A DNA stretch of 64,000 nucleotides from Litoditis marina (taxonomy: Eukaryota > Nematoda > Chromadorea > Rhabditida > Rhabditidae). The notes under the pieces were generated by a model. The model searched no databases. It was not told the origin of the DNA and worked only from the letters and a program-made list of their open reading frames with translations. The position numbers and the translations under genes were made by a program. Shown here piece after piece: positions 23,645-37,600 of this stretch; position 1 is the stretch's first letter; the number at the start of each line of letters is the position of its first letter. The stretch spans positions 41,263,336 to 41,327,335 of the forward strand of contig OZ038433.1 of assembly GCA_964036275.1 (NCBI GenBank), in the 5' to 3' direction.

Positions 23645-25348
23645 TCATTCAAACGTTGTCGACGGCACACTGGCAATGTCGCTCATTTTACAGTGCATGT
23701 TATAGAGTCGATCACTCAATTGGTTGTACATATCATCTAATCGGCTCTCGATCTGTTCTGGTTCACAATCGGTCGAGTAGATGGATAGATGGAGGTTGGT
23801 CACATCCTCGTGTTCCCTCTTTGCCGCCCGCATTGCGTCCAATTGTTCTTCTGTGAAGGAACGCATTTGACCCGAGCGAAATTCATCTAACATATTCGAC
23901 AGGGACTGAAAACATACACCAGTATGGTTGTTTTAGTAGCGAAAAACATTGAAAAACGGGCTACCTTTTCACCGAGAATGATACAAATTTGTCTATTTTT
24001 CCCATGTCTGAAAACGAACTCTTGTAGAATAGTCGGACCTCACGTCACGGCCTTAGTGGTGTAGGACTGCAAACGTACACCAGTAATTTTGTTTAAGCGG
24101 CCATAAAATTCGAGACGCAGGCTTCGTCAATAGTCAATATCGGCGAAAAATGCTTCATTTCGAAAGAAAATCGAGAAGTTCGACAGCCTATGGCTTATAC
24201 TCGAAGAGTGGTCTATTTTCGTAGATAAGTCCTACAATGCTACAATACTAATGAGTCAACCACCGAGCAGCGATCAACTAACTGTCAATGTCAACTGACA
24301 CTTGAGCAGTAAAGAATAAAGACTACATTTTATGCTGATACAGAAAGAACTTTTCAGTGAATTTCGATTTTCCCTCAGAAAGCTCAATGTTTCAAATTAA
24401 ACCACGCAAACAAGACCCCATTCTCCCAATTGTTTTTTTGCAGAGAAAGTAAATAAAAATCTAGTTTATTATACACGTTTGATTTCTCAAGACGAAATCG
24501 ATGAAAATATAAATAGTTTCGGCAGCGGTACACTGTACTTTCTACTTTCAATATCGAATGAGTAAGGGAAAAACTGACCTTTTCCATTTCATTAACTTCG
24601 TTTTGGCTCTCTATCCGCAGCAGTTCCCGCCTTTCTTCAGGAGATTCCGTGAGAAGATATTCTTCCAGAGAATCGGCCTTCCACTCATATGTGGGCATAC
24701 CAGCTTCGTTCCCCATATCCAAGGCTGTTCGAAAATTATCCGTGTTCATCTCCTTCAACTGGTACCTGAAACACCGACAGAGCATACTATAAACAAACGT
24801 AGAACACCGCACAGCTTCCGTCTAATCTTCGAACATGCTGCTCTCGACTCTCGATAAAAATTCATGTACACTGAAGTTAGATAGCAATGAAAGAACACTA
24901 CTTATACTTCCAAATCGAAATACAAGCTGACATATCTGAATAAAATATAAACCCACCACTCTGAGGAAGTTGCCGGAATGAGCAGCTTGTCCGGTCGATC
25001 TACCGTTGCATCCTCGTCGCTAATTGTACTCTTGTGTTTCTCATCTTTCTCGGACCTAGTGAATCGATGGATGAAGTTTGTGAAAGAGGTTGTGGTGTCT
25101 TTTCGTTTGTTTTTCGGCTCTTCCATAGATTTCCTCGATTTCTTCCGTTCAACATCTTTTTCGTTGGGAGAAGACTGATCGTCCAAATCATCCATTATGA
25201 CCACAGTAGACGTTTTTGGTGAGGAAAGGGTCAACTTTGGATAAGACGAATTCGAGGATAAACTGTCATCTATTTGAATTGTGATTGGTGTTATTGTCTC
25301 ATTAGTAGTGGGCGAAAGAGTACGGGAGGACGAAGTATGACTGGACAT
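23645..25348 (-). CDS. CCDC28: CCDC28-like coiled-coil protein (3 exons)
   Basis: Exons 25348-24957, 24765-24579 and 23905-23645 join in phase and give 279 residues. The first exon is low-complexity, rich in S, T, K and E. The last carries the conserved CCDC28 region SLSNMLDEFRSGQMRSFTEE, then MRAAKREHEDVTNLHLSIYS and a C-terminal helix with DDMYNQLSDRLYNMHCKMSD. Vertebrate CCDC28 proteins (28B modifies Bardet-Biedl syndrome and affects cilium length) share this C-terminal order. An upstream in-frame ATG at 25372 exists, but a CATTTCAG acceptor lies directly before the ATG at 25348, with only two codons in between belonging to an intron-like segment, so 25348 is preferred. It is divergent to GTF2H1 and probably the first gene of an operon with CSN3. 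Confidence 0.85.
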
Positions 25349-25698
25349 TACTGCTGAAATGTAATTGTTCATCCTTGTGAGAACACCTATGAACCAATCG
25401 AAAACAGAATGGACTTGAACATGTAATAATTCTAATAATGTAATAATGTAAACATGTAATAATTCTAATGTAATAATCTATATTCTAATAATTGATTTAA
25501 AAAATTGAACTACCGTTTTCTCACGTCGCCTACTCGAAAAGGTATTACGCAGCGTTTAATTACGACCAAATCTAAAACCTCACGTCTGTAAAATCGAAAT
25601 CCAAAATTATTTCAAAATTAAGAACTTTTTGTAATTATTTTACCTCCTTTGACTTCATCTATTATTATAAAATATCCTCAATTCGTCCATTCTTCAGT
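25349..25698. promoter_or_regulatory. Divergent intergenic region, CCDC28 / GTF2H1
   Basis: This 350-bp spacer lies between two head-to-head start codons and must hold both promoters. It is AT-rich and has an imperfect repeat of AATAATGTAATAATG and AACATGTAATAATTCTAATG near 25421-25490. No specific factor site is claimed. A TTCTTCAG acceptor sits one base before the GTF2H1 ATG. Confidence 0.55.
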
Positions 25699-28600
25699 AT
25701 GTCGAACGGCCTAGGGGAATCTCTGCTACTCGAAATAGATCACGTCAAGTGGAGGAAAGCTGGCGAAGGTAGATCTCCGATAGGAAGACTCGTCATTTAC
25801 ACGTCAGTTACTTTCATCTGTATCTATTTCTGTTAATTTCACGTAGACAACCTACACTTTTGATTGGATCCAATTGGAATGAGCTTAGCCGGGATATGGC
25901 AAAGGTGCTGTAGATAACTGAACAATCGTCTCCCCTTTGCTAACTTAACCGCAAACTAGCTAGTCTTTGGAGAGCCGAACTGCAGAACTTTTGAACCGCC
26001 TGGATCCTCAGTGAAAACGGCTCGAAGCGAGCCCCAATATTAACCTGACTGTACCAGAACCATTAAATGCTTAACACCAGTGACTGGTTCACGGTTCGTT
26101 TCGCCAAGTTCGCGGTTCTCCCATAAATTATAGACAATAAAAAATAAGATCTGCTGTTCGATTCAAACAGTTCTTTGATAACTGAACGATACAGTAAATC
26201 AGGTGGGAACATTGACTTTTTACACCCCACCTTTCTGAATTTGTATTGCGTTTGAGGAATTGTAGTTTGACCCCACCCCCACCGGGGGGTGATAATTCAA
26301 TTTATCACTTGCAATACAAAAGTTTGAGGGTGGGGGGTAAAAAGTAAAAATTTCCGGTATTGAAGCTTAGCCCCCACTCGTTGCAGTTTCACCCCCCACC
26401 GTTGAAGTTCTACCCCCCGGCGACCTAGGTGGGGGGTAAATAGTAAATGTCGAAGTTGATTTTTGACCCCCCCCCCTCTCCAAGATTTTCAGGTTTTAGC
26501 TTGGGTGGGGGGTTGAAGTGCTATGGGGGGGGGGGGACCCAACTAAGGTGGGGGGCGATACTTCAATTTTCCCGTAAATTTACCCTACTATTAGTAAAAA
26601 GTGGGGGAACCAACAAATGTGTGAGTTGTGTTTGGTTTGACCTCTATATCAGCAAAAAGTGAACGATACGAATTGCTGTGATACTGTAGCAGAAGTATTC
26701 TGCAGAAATAGAACAATACCAATGTTGCACAGTGGTTCACGAAACCCGCATAACATTTCGGAAATTGCCGAAGGGTATTTAATGTGTACTTCAATGACAT
26801 GCGTGCGTTGTGAACCACTGTGCAACATTGGTATTGTTCTATTTCTGCAGAATACTTCTGCTACAGTATCACAGCAATTCGTATTGTTCACTTTTTGCTG
26901 ATATAGAGGTCCAACCAAACACAACTCACACATTTGTTGGTTCCCCCACTTTTTACTAATTGTTCTCTTTTTGCTAGTTGTACTCCTACAACTTCTTATG
27001 TTGCCTATTCACAGAGTGGATCTTGTGAACTCAATATATTATTATGGAAATCTTAGTTTCGTGTGTGCACGAAGCCGAATGCAGACCATAAAATTGCTGG
27101 TTTTGTAATATAACGCAAGTTACTGGCTTTATGACTATCAACAACTGAACAAACACGCTAAACGTTCCGATTGACATGTACACCGCTTTTAGCGGCGATA
27201 AGCGAACGGGATTGGCGCCACTGACAAATCAACAATTAGAGACACCAAATCACTTACAATATAGCCATTATTTCCGATACCACATCAAACACCTTCATTT
27301 TGGTGAGGGTTTCCCCTTATCGACAGTGGCCTTTGTAGAAAGGTCTTTTACCCGTAGTTTCGGGTTTTATTTGTAGTTGAGTGCGCCCACGGAAGGGTCT
27401 TTGTATTCAGAGCGCCCTACTGATAGGGTCTTTAGTTCAAGTCTTGGGAGGGCCTTAGGGATTACTTCCTGAAGGTCTTTCTAGGTAGAACAGAACAGTT
27501 TGAATACAGATGGTTTATTTCAATCTTCCATACAGTGCGACTAAACATGAAGGGGCGGTGCCATGGTATGCCATGACGCATAACAGACGCATACCAGAGA
27601 AAGTGTTACGAGACTTAGATATTGAGAGTAATGAAAAGGTTAATATAGAATAGGTTGTGAATATCTATTATATTCACAACACTGCGGGCGGGGAAATAAA
27701 CGGTAGTGATAGAGTATAAAGAAAACATGTTAAATTTGTGAGAATGTAATCTAACTACCAGGGAATAAATGTTGAAATCGACCAATGAATAAATGATGGA
27801 TAACGAAATGTAGGAAATTGTAGAACATATGATATAGCAATAAGAAACTACCACGGAGTAAATAGAACAAGTGACTGATGATTAAATGAATCAACGTTGT
27901 AAACCAAATTGAAAGAAACAATACAATGACAGATTATTTCTTAGGGCCTTGTGGACCTTTTCCAGAGCAATACTCATTGGCATCATGTAGAAAGCTACAA
28001 CGTGGAATTGTCTGTTCTCTTTTGATGGGCGCCACTTTGGCTTTTGCTGTGTACAGTACCGATTGTGTACCCTGATTGGTTGTTGTTGTAATGTACGCTG
28101 CACATGCATACACTCGTTTTGAGCTGTCGACAAACACCGATAGTCGTCGTGAACGAACATTTTCCTCAGACGTTACTAATCTGGGTACTTCAATGGAGAA
28201 GTCCTGGATTTCTTCCTCTATGCTGCTCCATCTCTTTGCATCTTCTTCATTGAGAGGTTCGTCCCATTTCAATGACTGTTTATGCAGATCTTGAAGAAAG
28301 ATCTTTGACTTTACCATTAATGGCGTGATAAGTCCGAGAGGATCGAAGCAGGCGCCATTTATTTGGCTGAGCACTGCTCGTTTTGAAATTTTCTTCCGTT
28401 CTTTCTGTTTGACGGTCATACTGAGTGTATCTTCACGTGCTTTCCACGTCATTCCAAGCATTTTCATCTCAGTAGCTTTTGCACGGTCTTCCATAGGTAT
28501 TTTCTCGTCGGCTTCCTTTGAATTGGAAAGATAGTCTCGGAGATTCATTCCCAGAGAGGAGAAATATTTCTTTGACTCTCCGTACTTCTTGATCAGTTCT

Positions 28601-31600
28601 TTCGACGACTTTGCTGTCATTAACACGTTATCGACATATATTTTGTCGGCAATCTCCCTGCTTGTGGATGTGTTAATGTTTTCCAAATGTTTCAGGATCG
28701 TTTGATTTAGGATACAAGGACTAGCGTTGATGCCGAAGGGAATTCGACAAAAACGAAGATATCTGAGATTATCTCCTACGGCCGGTTTGTTCCAATCTTT
28801 GATCCAGAGAAATCTGGTAGCGTCTCTGTGGGCTGGATGTAACCTGATTTGCAGAAATGCTTTCTGAATGTCTGCTGTCATCACGTGTGAGTGAGTTCTG
28901 AATTTCATTAGGATTTCGTAAATGTGTGGCATTAACGAATGTCCTTCGAAGATCGTGTCATTCAAGCTGAGTTCGTTGCGAGCCTTTGATGCTGCATCAA
29001 ACACTATTCTGAGTTTGGTACTTTTTTCTGGTGACCATACATAACGATGAGGTAGGTAGAATGTTGTGATACCTTCGGTTGAGTTTTTGTTCACTTCTTC
29101 AATAATTCCTTGTTGAAGATAATCATTGATTGTGTTCTCATACAATTTGAGTCGTTCTTCTTCTTTGACTAACTCTTTCAAAAGTGACTCTAGCCGTCGT
29201 GCGGCTACTTTGAAGTTGTCGTTGAGTTTGGCTACGTGTTCCAAGAATGGAAACCCGGCAGTTGCCACGTTGTTTTCGATGAGTATCGTGTCTCTATACT
29301 CTTTCATGAACTCAAGTACTTCAAGTTCGTTCTCGTCTGGTTCTGTTTTCAGTCCCAGTGATTCGATTTCATACAGGTTTTTGACCTCACTTTTGTAGTC
29401 TTGCATGACTTGATTCACCACTGGTGTTTCTACTTCGATGAGAGAATATTCAGCGCATTCGGGTATTTTAGTTGCCGTGTTGATATTACTTTTACCCGAA
29501 ATTGCGTATCCGAACACTGTAGGCGTCATAACCAGACCTGAAGGCAGTGTAAGTACTGGTTTTTCTCTCTGGACAATGGTATGCAAGAGATCTTGTCCCA
29601 CTAGTATGGAGGGTACGATCGTGCGTTGTTCTACTGTCTCTTGAGCTATGTAGACATCGTTTTTCGCAATGAATCCCCGATCGTCCTCTGAGAGTTCTGC
29701 TGTCGTGAGAGCTGATGTCAACTTCTCTTTCGTGAATATTGGAATATTCTTCAACTTTTCATTATTCATCGCGTTTTTCAGAGTGATCATCACTTCGTCG
29801 GATGTGAAGCATGATACTACTTCGCCAATTCCACTGACCTTCAACTCATGTTGTTGTACTGTCGGAAGTTTCATATCAGTAGATATATCAGTTTTAATGA
29901 AACTACGTTGAGCTCCACTATCGATGAACAAGTTGATCGGTTCGTAATCCATCTCCTTTTCATTGAAAATGAGAGCTTGTGCTGTCATGAGAACAACTTG
30001 GTATTGCTGCTTTGTTGCAGCTGGACATTGGCTTGCATTCACTACGTCGGGTTTGATCCACGACTTCTTGCCCGTTGTTACCGTTTTTGATGTGCTGGGC
30101 GTAAAATTTGTTGTTCGTTCTTGGTTTTCACGCTCTTTCTGATAACAAACTGCTGAGTGATGATTTTCATCGCAGCTGGGGCATTTTCTCATTTTTGTAC
30201 AATCTTTGGAAGAGTGTCCTCTTTCGAAACATTTCCAACAAGCCTTTGTTTGCTTGAGTACCTCTCTGCGCTTATCTACTGTTGTGAGTGTAGGGCATGA
30301 GAAGGGGTTGTGGGATTCATCGCCACACAGACAGGTTATTCGTTTCCTTTCAACTGTTTTCTTTTGAAAATCGCGTTGTTTTTCCCTTTTCTGTGGGTTT
30401 TTCGAACTTTCCTGTTTATGTCTAGCTTCTGGCTCGGCTCGCGAGAAATTTCTGAACGAGCTAGTCGTCAACTCAACGGTTTCGGATAGATAGATATTGT
30501 CTTCGAGTTCTTCGAAGATTTCATCCATCTCAAGGTTTCTGTCGGCCTTGCGTTCCGCTATCAGAATCTGTTTTGTGAAACGATTTGGAAACTTGGCAAG
30601 GACTGTGTTGCGCCATAATGGGTTGTCGTCAACTTCTACTCCTTGACAATCGAGGAGAGTAATATGTGCTTTCAGTGCTTCCAGAGTTTCTCGACAACTT
30701 GCTGTTGAGTTGTCCGCGGTGGCCATCGTTTGAATGTCGGCTAGAATGAGATCGGTCATACAGTTGCCCTTGTCGTAGCGGCTCTTCAACAGTGCCACTG
30801 CCTTTTTGTAGTTCTCGGCAAGTACTGGAAGGGGTGCTATGAGTTTGAGGGCTTTTCCTTTCAAAGCTTGTTTCAAGAATAGAAACCTGTCCACATTTCC
30901 CAGTTCTTCATTGTCATGCACCATTGATGAAAACGTGGTCCAGAAACTTGGGAACTCTCTCACGTTTCCGTCAAAGGTCGGTACTGTGAGTTCGGGAAGG
31001 CGTACTCTTTTTTCTTTGACTGATCCAACTGAGCTCAATGAATCAGTTGACTGCGCGTCTGCATCAGCTAGTTTTGCTCGCTTTTGTTCTGTTTCTTTTA
31101 GAACATTTCTTTGCTCGGCAAGTTCGACTAGTCGATATTCGAATCGTGCAAGTAGGAGTTTTGCGTTGCTTTTTGAAACATCACATTCCTTCTCAAGATA
31201 GGCAGAGAGATCATCTTGCAATCTTTCCCACTCTGAAGGTTCTGCATTGCTGACTGCTTCTTCAAGTAGTTTGATAGCTTCATTCATTTCATCGATATGA
31301 GATGTGAGAGTGAATTTTACTTGTACTATTTGTGCTTTCTGATCACTGATGTACTGTGCCAGATCCTTCCTTGTGGAAGGGAATGTGAACTCCACGTCGA
31401 GTGGTTTTGATTGTGTTACGTAGTCTTGTAACTTACGAGCGACTTTTGTCGCTCTAGTCTTGTAATAGCGTAGTTCTGCCATTTGGGAGACTACGTACCC
31501 GTGTTTCAGGGTTTTTTTTCTTGCCAGCTATATCGTCTGGTCTTTGTGGACGATTGGCCGATCGAATGTCTGCTTTCTTAACTCCGCCTCTCTTTGTGAA

Positions 31601-34600
31601 AAAGGAGAGTTGTTTCAAGAGAGAAAGGAATGTCTCTCGTTGCGCGCGCTTTTCTTATCGCGGCGCAATCTGGTGGTTTACAGCTTTTGTTTTTGCAACC
31701 GTCTGACTCAACTTGAGACAGAGTTTAGCTGACTGCAAACTGTATAGTTGAGGGAAAGAGTAAATTTTACAGCTTTTCACCTCTGTCGTTGTTCCCGACA
31801 ATTTCGCTGATGACCTTTCTGTAGGTAAATCAGCACCAATGGAGTGTAGTAACTCGCGCTTGGTTTCTGCTTGTTAGCAAGTTTCGTTGAACGAAGCGTT
31901 TTTCGTTCGTATTGAGTGCACCTTTGTAGGTTACCTATGTTAGGTGAAAACGTTGGTTTTCGCACTACTTTTTGTTGGGCCTGCCACGCGGGTCTTCGTA
32001 CAGCCGCCGGAAAACCTTAAGATAAGTTCCAACGGCCGATGCACCAATTTGGTGAGGGTTTCCCCTTATCGACAGTGGCCTTTGTAGAAAGGTCTTTTAC
32101 CCGTAGTTTCGGGTTTTATTTGTAGTTGAGTGCGCCCACGGAAGGGTCTTTGTATTCAGAGCGCCCTACTGATAGGGTCTTTAGTTCAAGTCTTGGGAGG
32201 GCCTTAGGGATTACTTCCTGAAGGTCTTTCTAGGTAGAACAGAACAGTTTGAATACAGATGGTTTATTTCAATCTTCCATACAGTGCGACTAAACATGAA
32301 GGGGCGGTGCCATGGTATGCCATGACGCATACCAGACGCATACCAGAGAAAGTGTTACGAGACTTAGATATTGAGAGTAATGAAAAGGTTAATATAGAAT
32401 AGGTTGTGAATATCTATTATATTCACAACATTCATGTTGAAACTTTCTTGTTTTTCGTTCCAGCGCCAATGGGCACACGCGTCTGGCGCCAGAACGAAAC
32501 GAAATTTTCTAGGTTTTTGAGCTACCAGTACACACTACATGTGTCAATTACAGAATGGAGCAATATTCAAACTATTCAATTGTCAGTTTCGTGTGTTTTT
32601 GTTTTGGCGCCATTTGGCGTCTGTTCCGAGCCAGAAGATAAAATTCGATTTTGAGTTTGTGGATCTATATTTCACATTGGAATATTCAATATCTGTTAAC
32701 TTGAAACAGTTTGATTGACGATAACAGATATTTTTTCAACTTTGGCGCCAGCGCACAGTGCCAACAGAACTTTTTCGATTTTCAGATTGAGCATCTTACT
32801 TGCCATGTGATAGTTATTTAGTGTACCGAATTTCAGACGATTCCATTGAAGCTGTCGTGAGTTTGGGTTTTAGCGCCATTTGGCGCTTGGTCCGAGCGCC
32901 AGAAGAAAAATTTCAGTTTTGGAAAAAGACTTTCACACTTTGACCAAAGTATTCAATTTCTATTAGTGTTCAACATTTTAGTTGACGATAAATAGTGTTT
33001 TGCCGTTTTTGGCGCCTATTGGCGCCAGCGCCGGGCGCCAATGATGATATATTCATCTCATATTTGGCGCGACGGGCCAACTTTTGCATTATAAATCATG
33101 TTTCGAATTTCAGCTAAATCGGTTCGGTAGTTTTTTCAAAAGTGGTTTTTGGCGCCTATTGGCGCCCGGCGCCAATGAGGAGCTATACATGTCATATTTG
33201 GCGCGACGGGCTAACTCTTGCATTATAAATCATGTTTCGAATTTCAGCTAAATCGGTTCGGTAGTTTTTCCAATAGTGGTTTTTGGCACCTATTGGCGCC
33301 CGGCGCCAAGGAGGAGCCGTACATCTCATGTTCGGCGCGACGGGCTAAATTTTGCATTAGAACTCATGTTTCAAATTTCAGCTAAATCGGTTCGGTAGTT
33401 TTTTCAATAGTGTTTTTTGGCGCCCGCGCCCGGCGCCAATGAGGGGCTATACATGTCATATTTGGCGCAACGGGCTAAATTTTGCATTAGAACTCATGTT
33501 TCGAATTTCAGCTAAATCGGTTCGGTAGTTTTTTCAATAGTGGTTTTCGGCGCCCGCGCTCGGCGCCAGAGATTATATATACATTTCATACTTGGAGCGA
33601 CGAGCTAACTTTTGCCATAGAATAGATGTTTCAAATTTCAGCCAAATTGGTTCAGTAGTTTTTCCACTACGATGCGGACAGAATTCCGTGAGGGAGGAGG
33701 GACGAGGGACGAATTACGGCGGAACTTTTCAACAACGACACGAAACCATAACTCAGGCGAAAATAATCCGATTTGGCTGAAATTTTCACACAATGTTCAA
33801 CTCGTGATTCTCTAACGTTCTCTCTTTTTAGTTTTCAAAAAACGATCATATTTGAAGCTTTTTGTTAATTAAAAGGAAAAAACGAGTCCGCAATGGCCAA
33901 ACCAAAGACAACTCACGCAGAGCGCTTCGCGCTCCGCGCGATATATCTGGATGAACATTAGAACCTGATCTTTTGGGGGGCCAATTCACTGGAGAACCGG
34001 GTCCTTCCCGAACCGAACCGCGAACCGGTCACTCGAGAACCGAACCTAGTGAACCGGATCGTATACAAGGTCAAATGAGTGGGAATCCACTAATTTCTCC
34101 TTGTATACGATTTGTTCGTTTAAATTATGATTAATGTCTGTCCGGTTCAAACCTTTTACCGGAAAACCAGTCGGTTCAGAATGTCGGCTCGGTCGGTTCA
34201 CTAGGTTCGGTTCGGTTCTCGAGTGACCGGTTCGCGGTTCGGTTCGGGAAGGACCCGGTTCTCGAGTGAATTCGCCTTTTTTTGGGGGCTAGTTACGCGT
34301 CTGTCGAGAGGCTACATTTCAGCAGTGGCTCGTCCCAGAGACAAACGGGTTGTCCAATGTCCTAGCACTGTATTCTGTATTGCTCTAACGATACTTATTG
34401 ATCCGTACAAACCGCAGCGCATGACGCGTCGGGAGGCTGTCCTCCAGAATGAATGCGTAGTATTGGAGCAGTACATTCCCGGTACCGTCCCAGGACACGG
34501 GGCGTCCCGTTTTTGTACTTGGAACGCTCGTCTGAGCAAGTTATGCATTCGAATTCGAACCTTAGATGGCCTTTTTGTCGAAAATTGAGTTCTTTGCATA

Positions 34601-37600
34601 ATCGATTAATTCCAGCGAACACGTCGAGTGGATTGACAACACCAGTACAGATGTCTTGCATATCAAGTTTATCCAGATCAAAGGTGTGGATTTATTTACT
34701 TCTTTGCAAGTGTTCATAGTACACGGCGTTCTCAACAACAGCTTTAATAAATAATGAACTCGCGTCCTCGATTTTAGACGCTCCGCAAATGATTCGCGTG
34801 AAAATAAGCGCGATCCGCAGCGAATTACTGCTGCGGCCATTCCAAATTGCAATGGGATACAGTGTCCCGCCACGAAAACTTTGTGGACGGAGCTCAATAC
34901 AAGTTTAATCGCAAAAATTACTGTAGGCGAGAACGCCGTGAGTGCCTGTTTATTATGTTTGTTTGCTAGTTCGATAGAGCGGACTCGGCCAATTTATTAC
35001 AGTGTGACAAAAACGTTGTCAGCCATAGGTGAGCATTTTGTATTCAAAACACCATGAAAACAAGCAATTCTTATTAGTAGGTATTTCCATATCCGATCCG
35101 TTATGGATTTAGCCCATTATTATCTCGTCTTTCGAAAAACCGTGGTTTCAACCAAGTTCCGGTTAGTGGATGCTTATCATACACCAGTAAGGTCTGACCA
35201 TCCGACGAAAATGAGTCCGTTTTTAGATTTGAACACGTGAAAATTAATGATTTTGCATCAAAAATAGACTTTTCGACGAAAAGATGGTCCGTTTTTTGAT
35301 TTATTCTATCTATTCGGACATCTTTACTGGGGTATGATGCTTATACTTCCAGGACAGAGAATCTCACCTCCCACGAAGCCGAAAATTCAACTACAGATAT
35401 GCTTACAAAACGAGGACCAGTCGACGTTTGTGTTCTTGAATCCGAACAAAACACGGGATGAATTGATTCAAGAACGAGAGATTCTCAAGGAAACGCTGCA
35501 ACAAGCACTCATCGCGCACAGGGCCAGAATCAATCAGGTTAGCCGAATATTTCGTTTTTATTGATGGATGATGGTATTTATATACCAGCAACCACCAAAA
35601 ATACTGTACTCCATCACTTTCATTCTGGTTCTTGTATTTTTGCCAGGAAACTGTTGTCTTCTTGGACTTGCATTTGATTCGAAACGGCTCAGTTTAGATA
35701 AGATATAGCTCAACTTTCTCCCTATACGTATTTTACCGAGTATGAAGTATGAGTATAATTTTTGCTGTTTTTATAGAAATCACTAAAACTTGGACTATAT
35801 TTTGAGTGAATTGTTGACATTTGAAGTACCGCACTTTTTTATCAGATGGCCGCATCGCATGAGAAAGACTCGAAAAGTACCGAAATCCAAGCAAAACAAC
35901 GTCTTCTCCTGGAGAACAAACAATTGGAGCAGTTATATCAACATTTGGTCATTTCGAAATTGATCCAACCGCAGGAGTTCTGGACCGACTACTACAACAA
36001 TGTAGGTTCTTTTCTCATTTATCTGCTACATTTTTTTCAAGTTTCCGTTCCGTCTTTCAAATTGAGCAACGCGTGTTTTTAGTTGTGCAAATTAGTGTCT
36101 GTGTTGCTTAAATGAGTTATTATAAGTTTCTCGAAAGACTTCAGAGATGGTAATATGGAGCTTTGCTCAAGCTAAAAACATTAGTGGTGGGTACTTTTTA
36201 GTCATAAAGTAGAACCGAAGTTTTGTGAATGTAGGTTTTGTCATCACTCATCATTTCTCACTGTGATCGATTTAAGTTGATGTCGGTAAGTTCCGTTATT
36301 TTTCAGACTGGCCAAATCGAGGATCAAGCTGGTATCAGCGGAGCTTTTTTGGCCAACATCGCACAACAGGAGGGTACCAATGGAGTGAAGCTCAATTTGA
36401 ACACGGAGATTATTCAAGCCATCTTCGATACATATCCAGCTGGTTAGTCAGTAATCGTGAGGCGATTCTGTTGTCTACAACTATTAATTAAAAATTGGGT
36501 GTTTTATCTCATACCCTAAATGCTCAGCGTTTTGAGAAACCCCCCCCCCCCCCCCTGTTTTTGGTCCGAAGATTTGGGCAAACCCCCCCCCCCTCAAAAA
36601 TTGTCTGATTTGGCGATTTTCTAAATTAAGGGCAAAACCCCCTTATAATGGCTGAGGGGGAGGGCAAAACCCCCCTGTTTGGAAAAGTCACAACTCTGAG
36701 GCATTTAGGGTATGTTTTATCTAGATGACCAAACTACAAAACTGGATAGCAAGTGACGTTTTCACCAAGGAAATCGACTATGTTGAAACCAAGATAGTTC
36801 TTGAATCAATGGAAATCGGGTGCTTCAATGAATCATCCACATATTCCCCTACGTTTGTAGTAGGTAATCGTGACATCAGTATAAATATTTTGGAACTCAT
36901 CTTTTTCTTTTTGGAACCCGGCAAGGTAGCTTTTTTTATGACATTTGATTATAGTGGAAAGGAAACATCTGGAAGTTGTTCCTCACGAGATGACAGAACA
37001 ACAGTTTTGGTCGAAGTTCTTCCAGTCCCATTACTATCATCGGGAACGAGAGGTGTGGGTTTTGTCCGGTATCGTTGATTGTTTTTAGGTCCAAATTTTG
37101 TTACGTGTACGTGTGATTTAGCATTCAGTAGTATTTCCAGTTTTACTATTCGAGCGGCCAATCAATCGCAGAAAATTGTGGTGTGAAAACTGAGGGTTCA
37201 TATTTGGTAAAATTATATTTTTAACCCAGTTGGTCACAGGCTTAGTCAGTCTTAAGAACAATATTCTTCGTGCATGCTAATTTTCATTAAAAAAAAACCT
37301 ATTCATCAGAAAAGGACGCCGTGTCTTTTGTTCGTGGGACAAACAGTCGTCACCGTATGTAATTCATGCTGTTATCGATACATTAGATACAATATTATAG
37401 TATCACGTACTATTTATTATGCATGTTATTAGATACAGTATTGCATCATGATTATTTACGGATCTTTTTAGGTTCTTCCGAATCCTTCTGACCCGTTCGC
37501 AGATTGTGTTCGAATAGACGATGCTGAGATTGAACGGGTTTTCTCGGATGCCGTTCTGAGAAAACGTTTCGATCTGGATAATTTGGACGACAACTCACAT

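Larger units (their letters stand above)
27299..32430 (-). mobile_element. BEL/Pao LTR retrotransposon, young but truncated
   Basis: Two 383-bp LTRs (27299-27681 and 32048-32430) differ at a single base. The target duplication TTCAT is at 27294-27298 and 32431-32435. The element reads on the minus strand. One long gag-pol frame (31482-27934) has gag, protease and reverse transcriptase. The frame breaks in the RNase H region and no integrase sequence remains before the LTR, so the copy cannot be autonomous. The near-identical LTRs mean insertion was recent. Confidence 0.95.
26591..33941 (-). mobile_element. Helitron-like element, copy 2, interrupted by a BEL/Pao element
   Basis: The ends match copy 1. 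On the minus strand it begins TCGCGCGGAGCGCGAAGCGC and ends CCCCCACTTTTTACTAA, again between A and T. The 369-bp palindrome is at 26591-26959. Without the LTR element inserted at 27299-32435 the element is about 2.2 kb. The surrounding sequence lines up with copy 1 right across the insertion point, which proves the nesting order. It carries five GGCGCC units where copy 1 has three. Confidence 0.72.

Noticed and set aside
24902..25372. Start of CCDC28 at 25372
   Set aside because: The acceptor directly before the ATG at 25348 suggests that the mature mRNA begins its coding region there; 25372 cannot be fully excluded.
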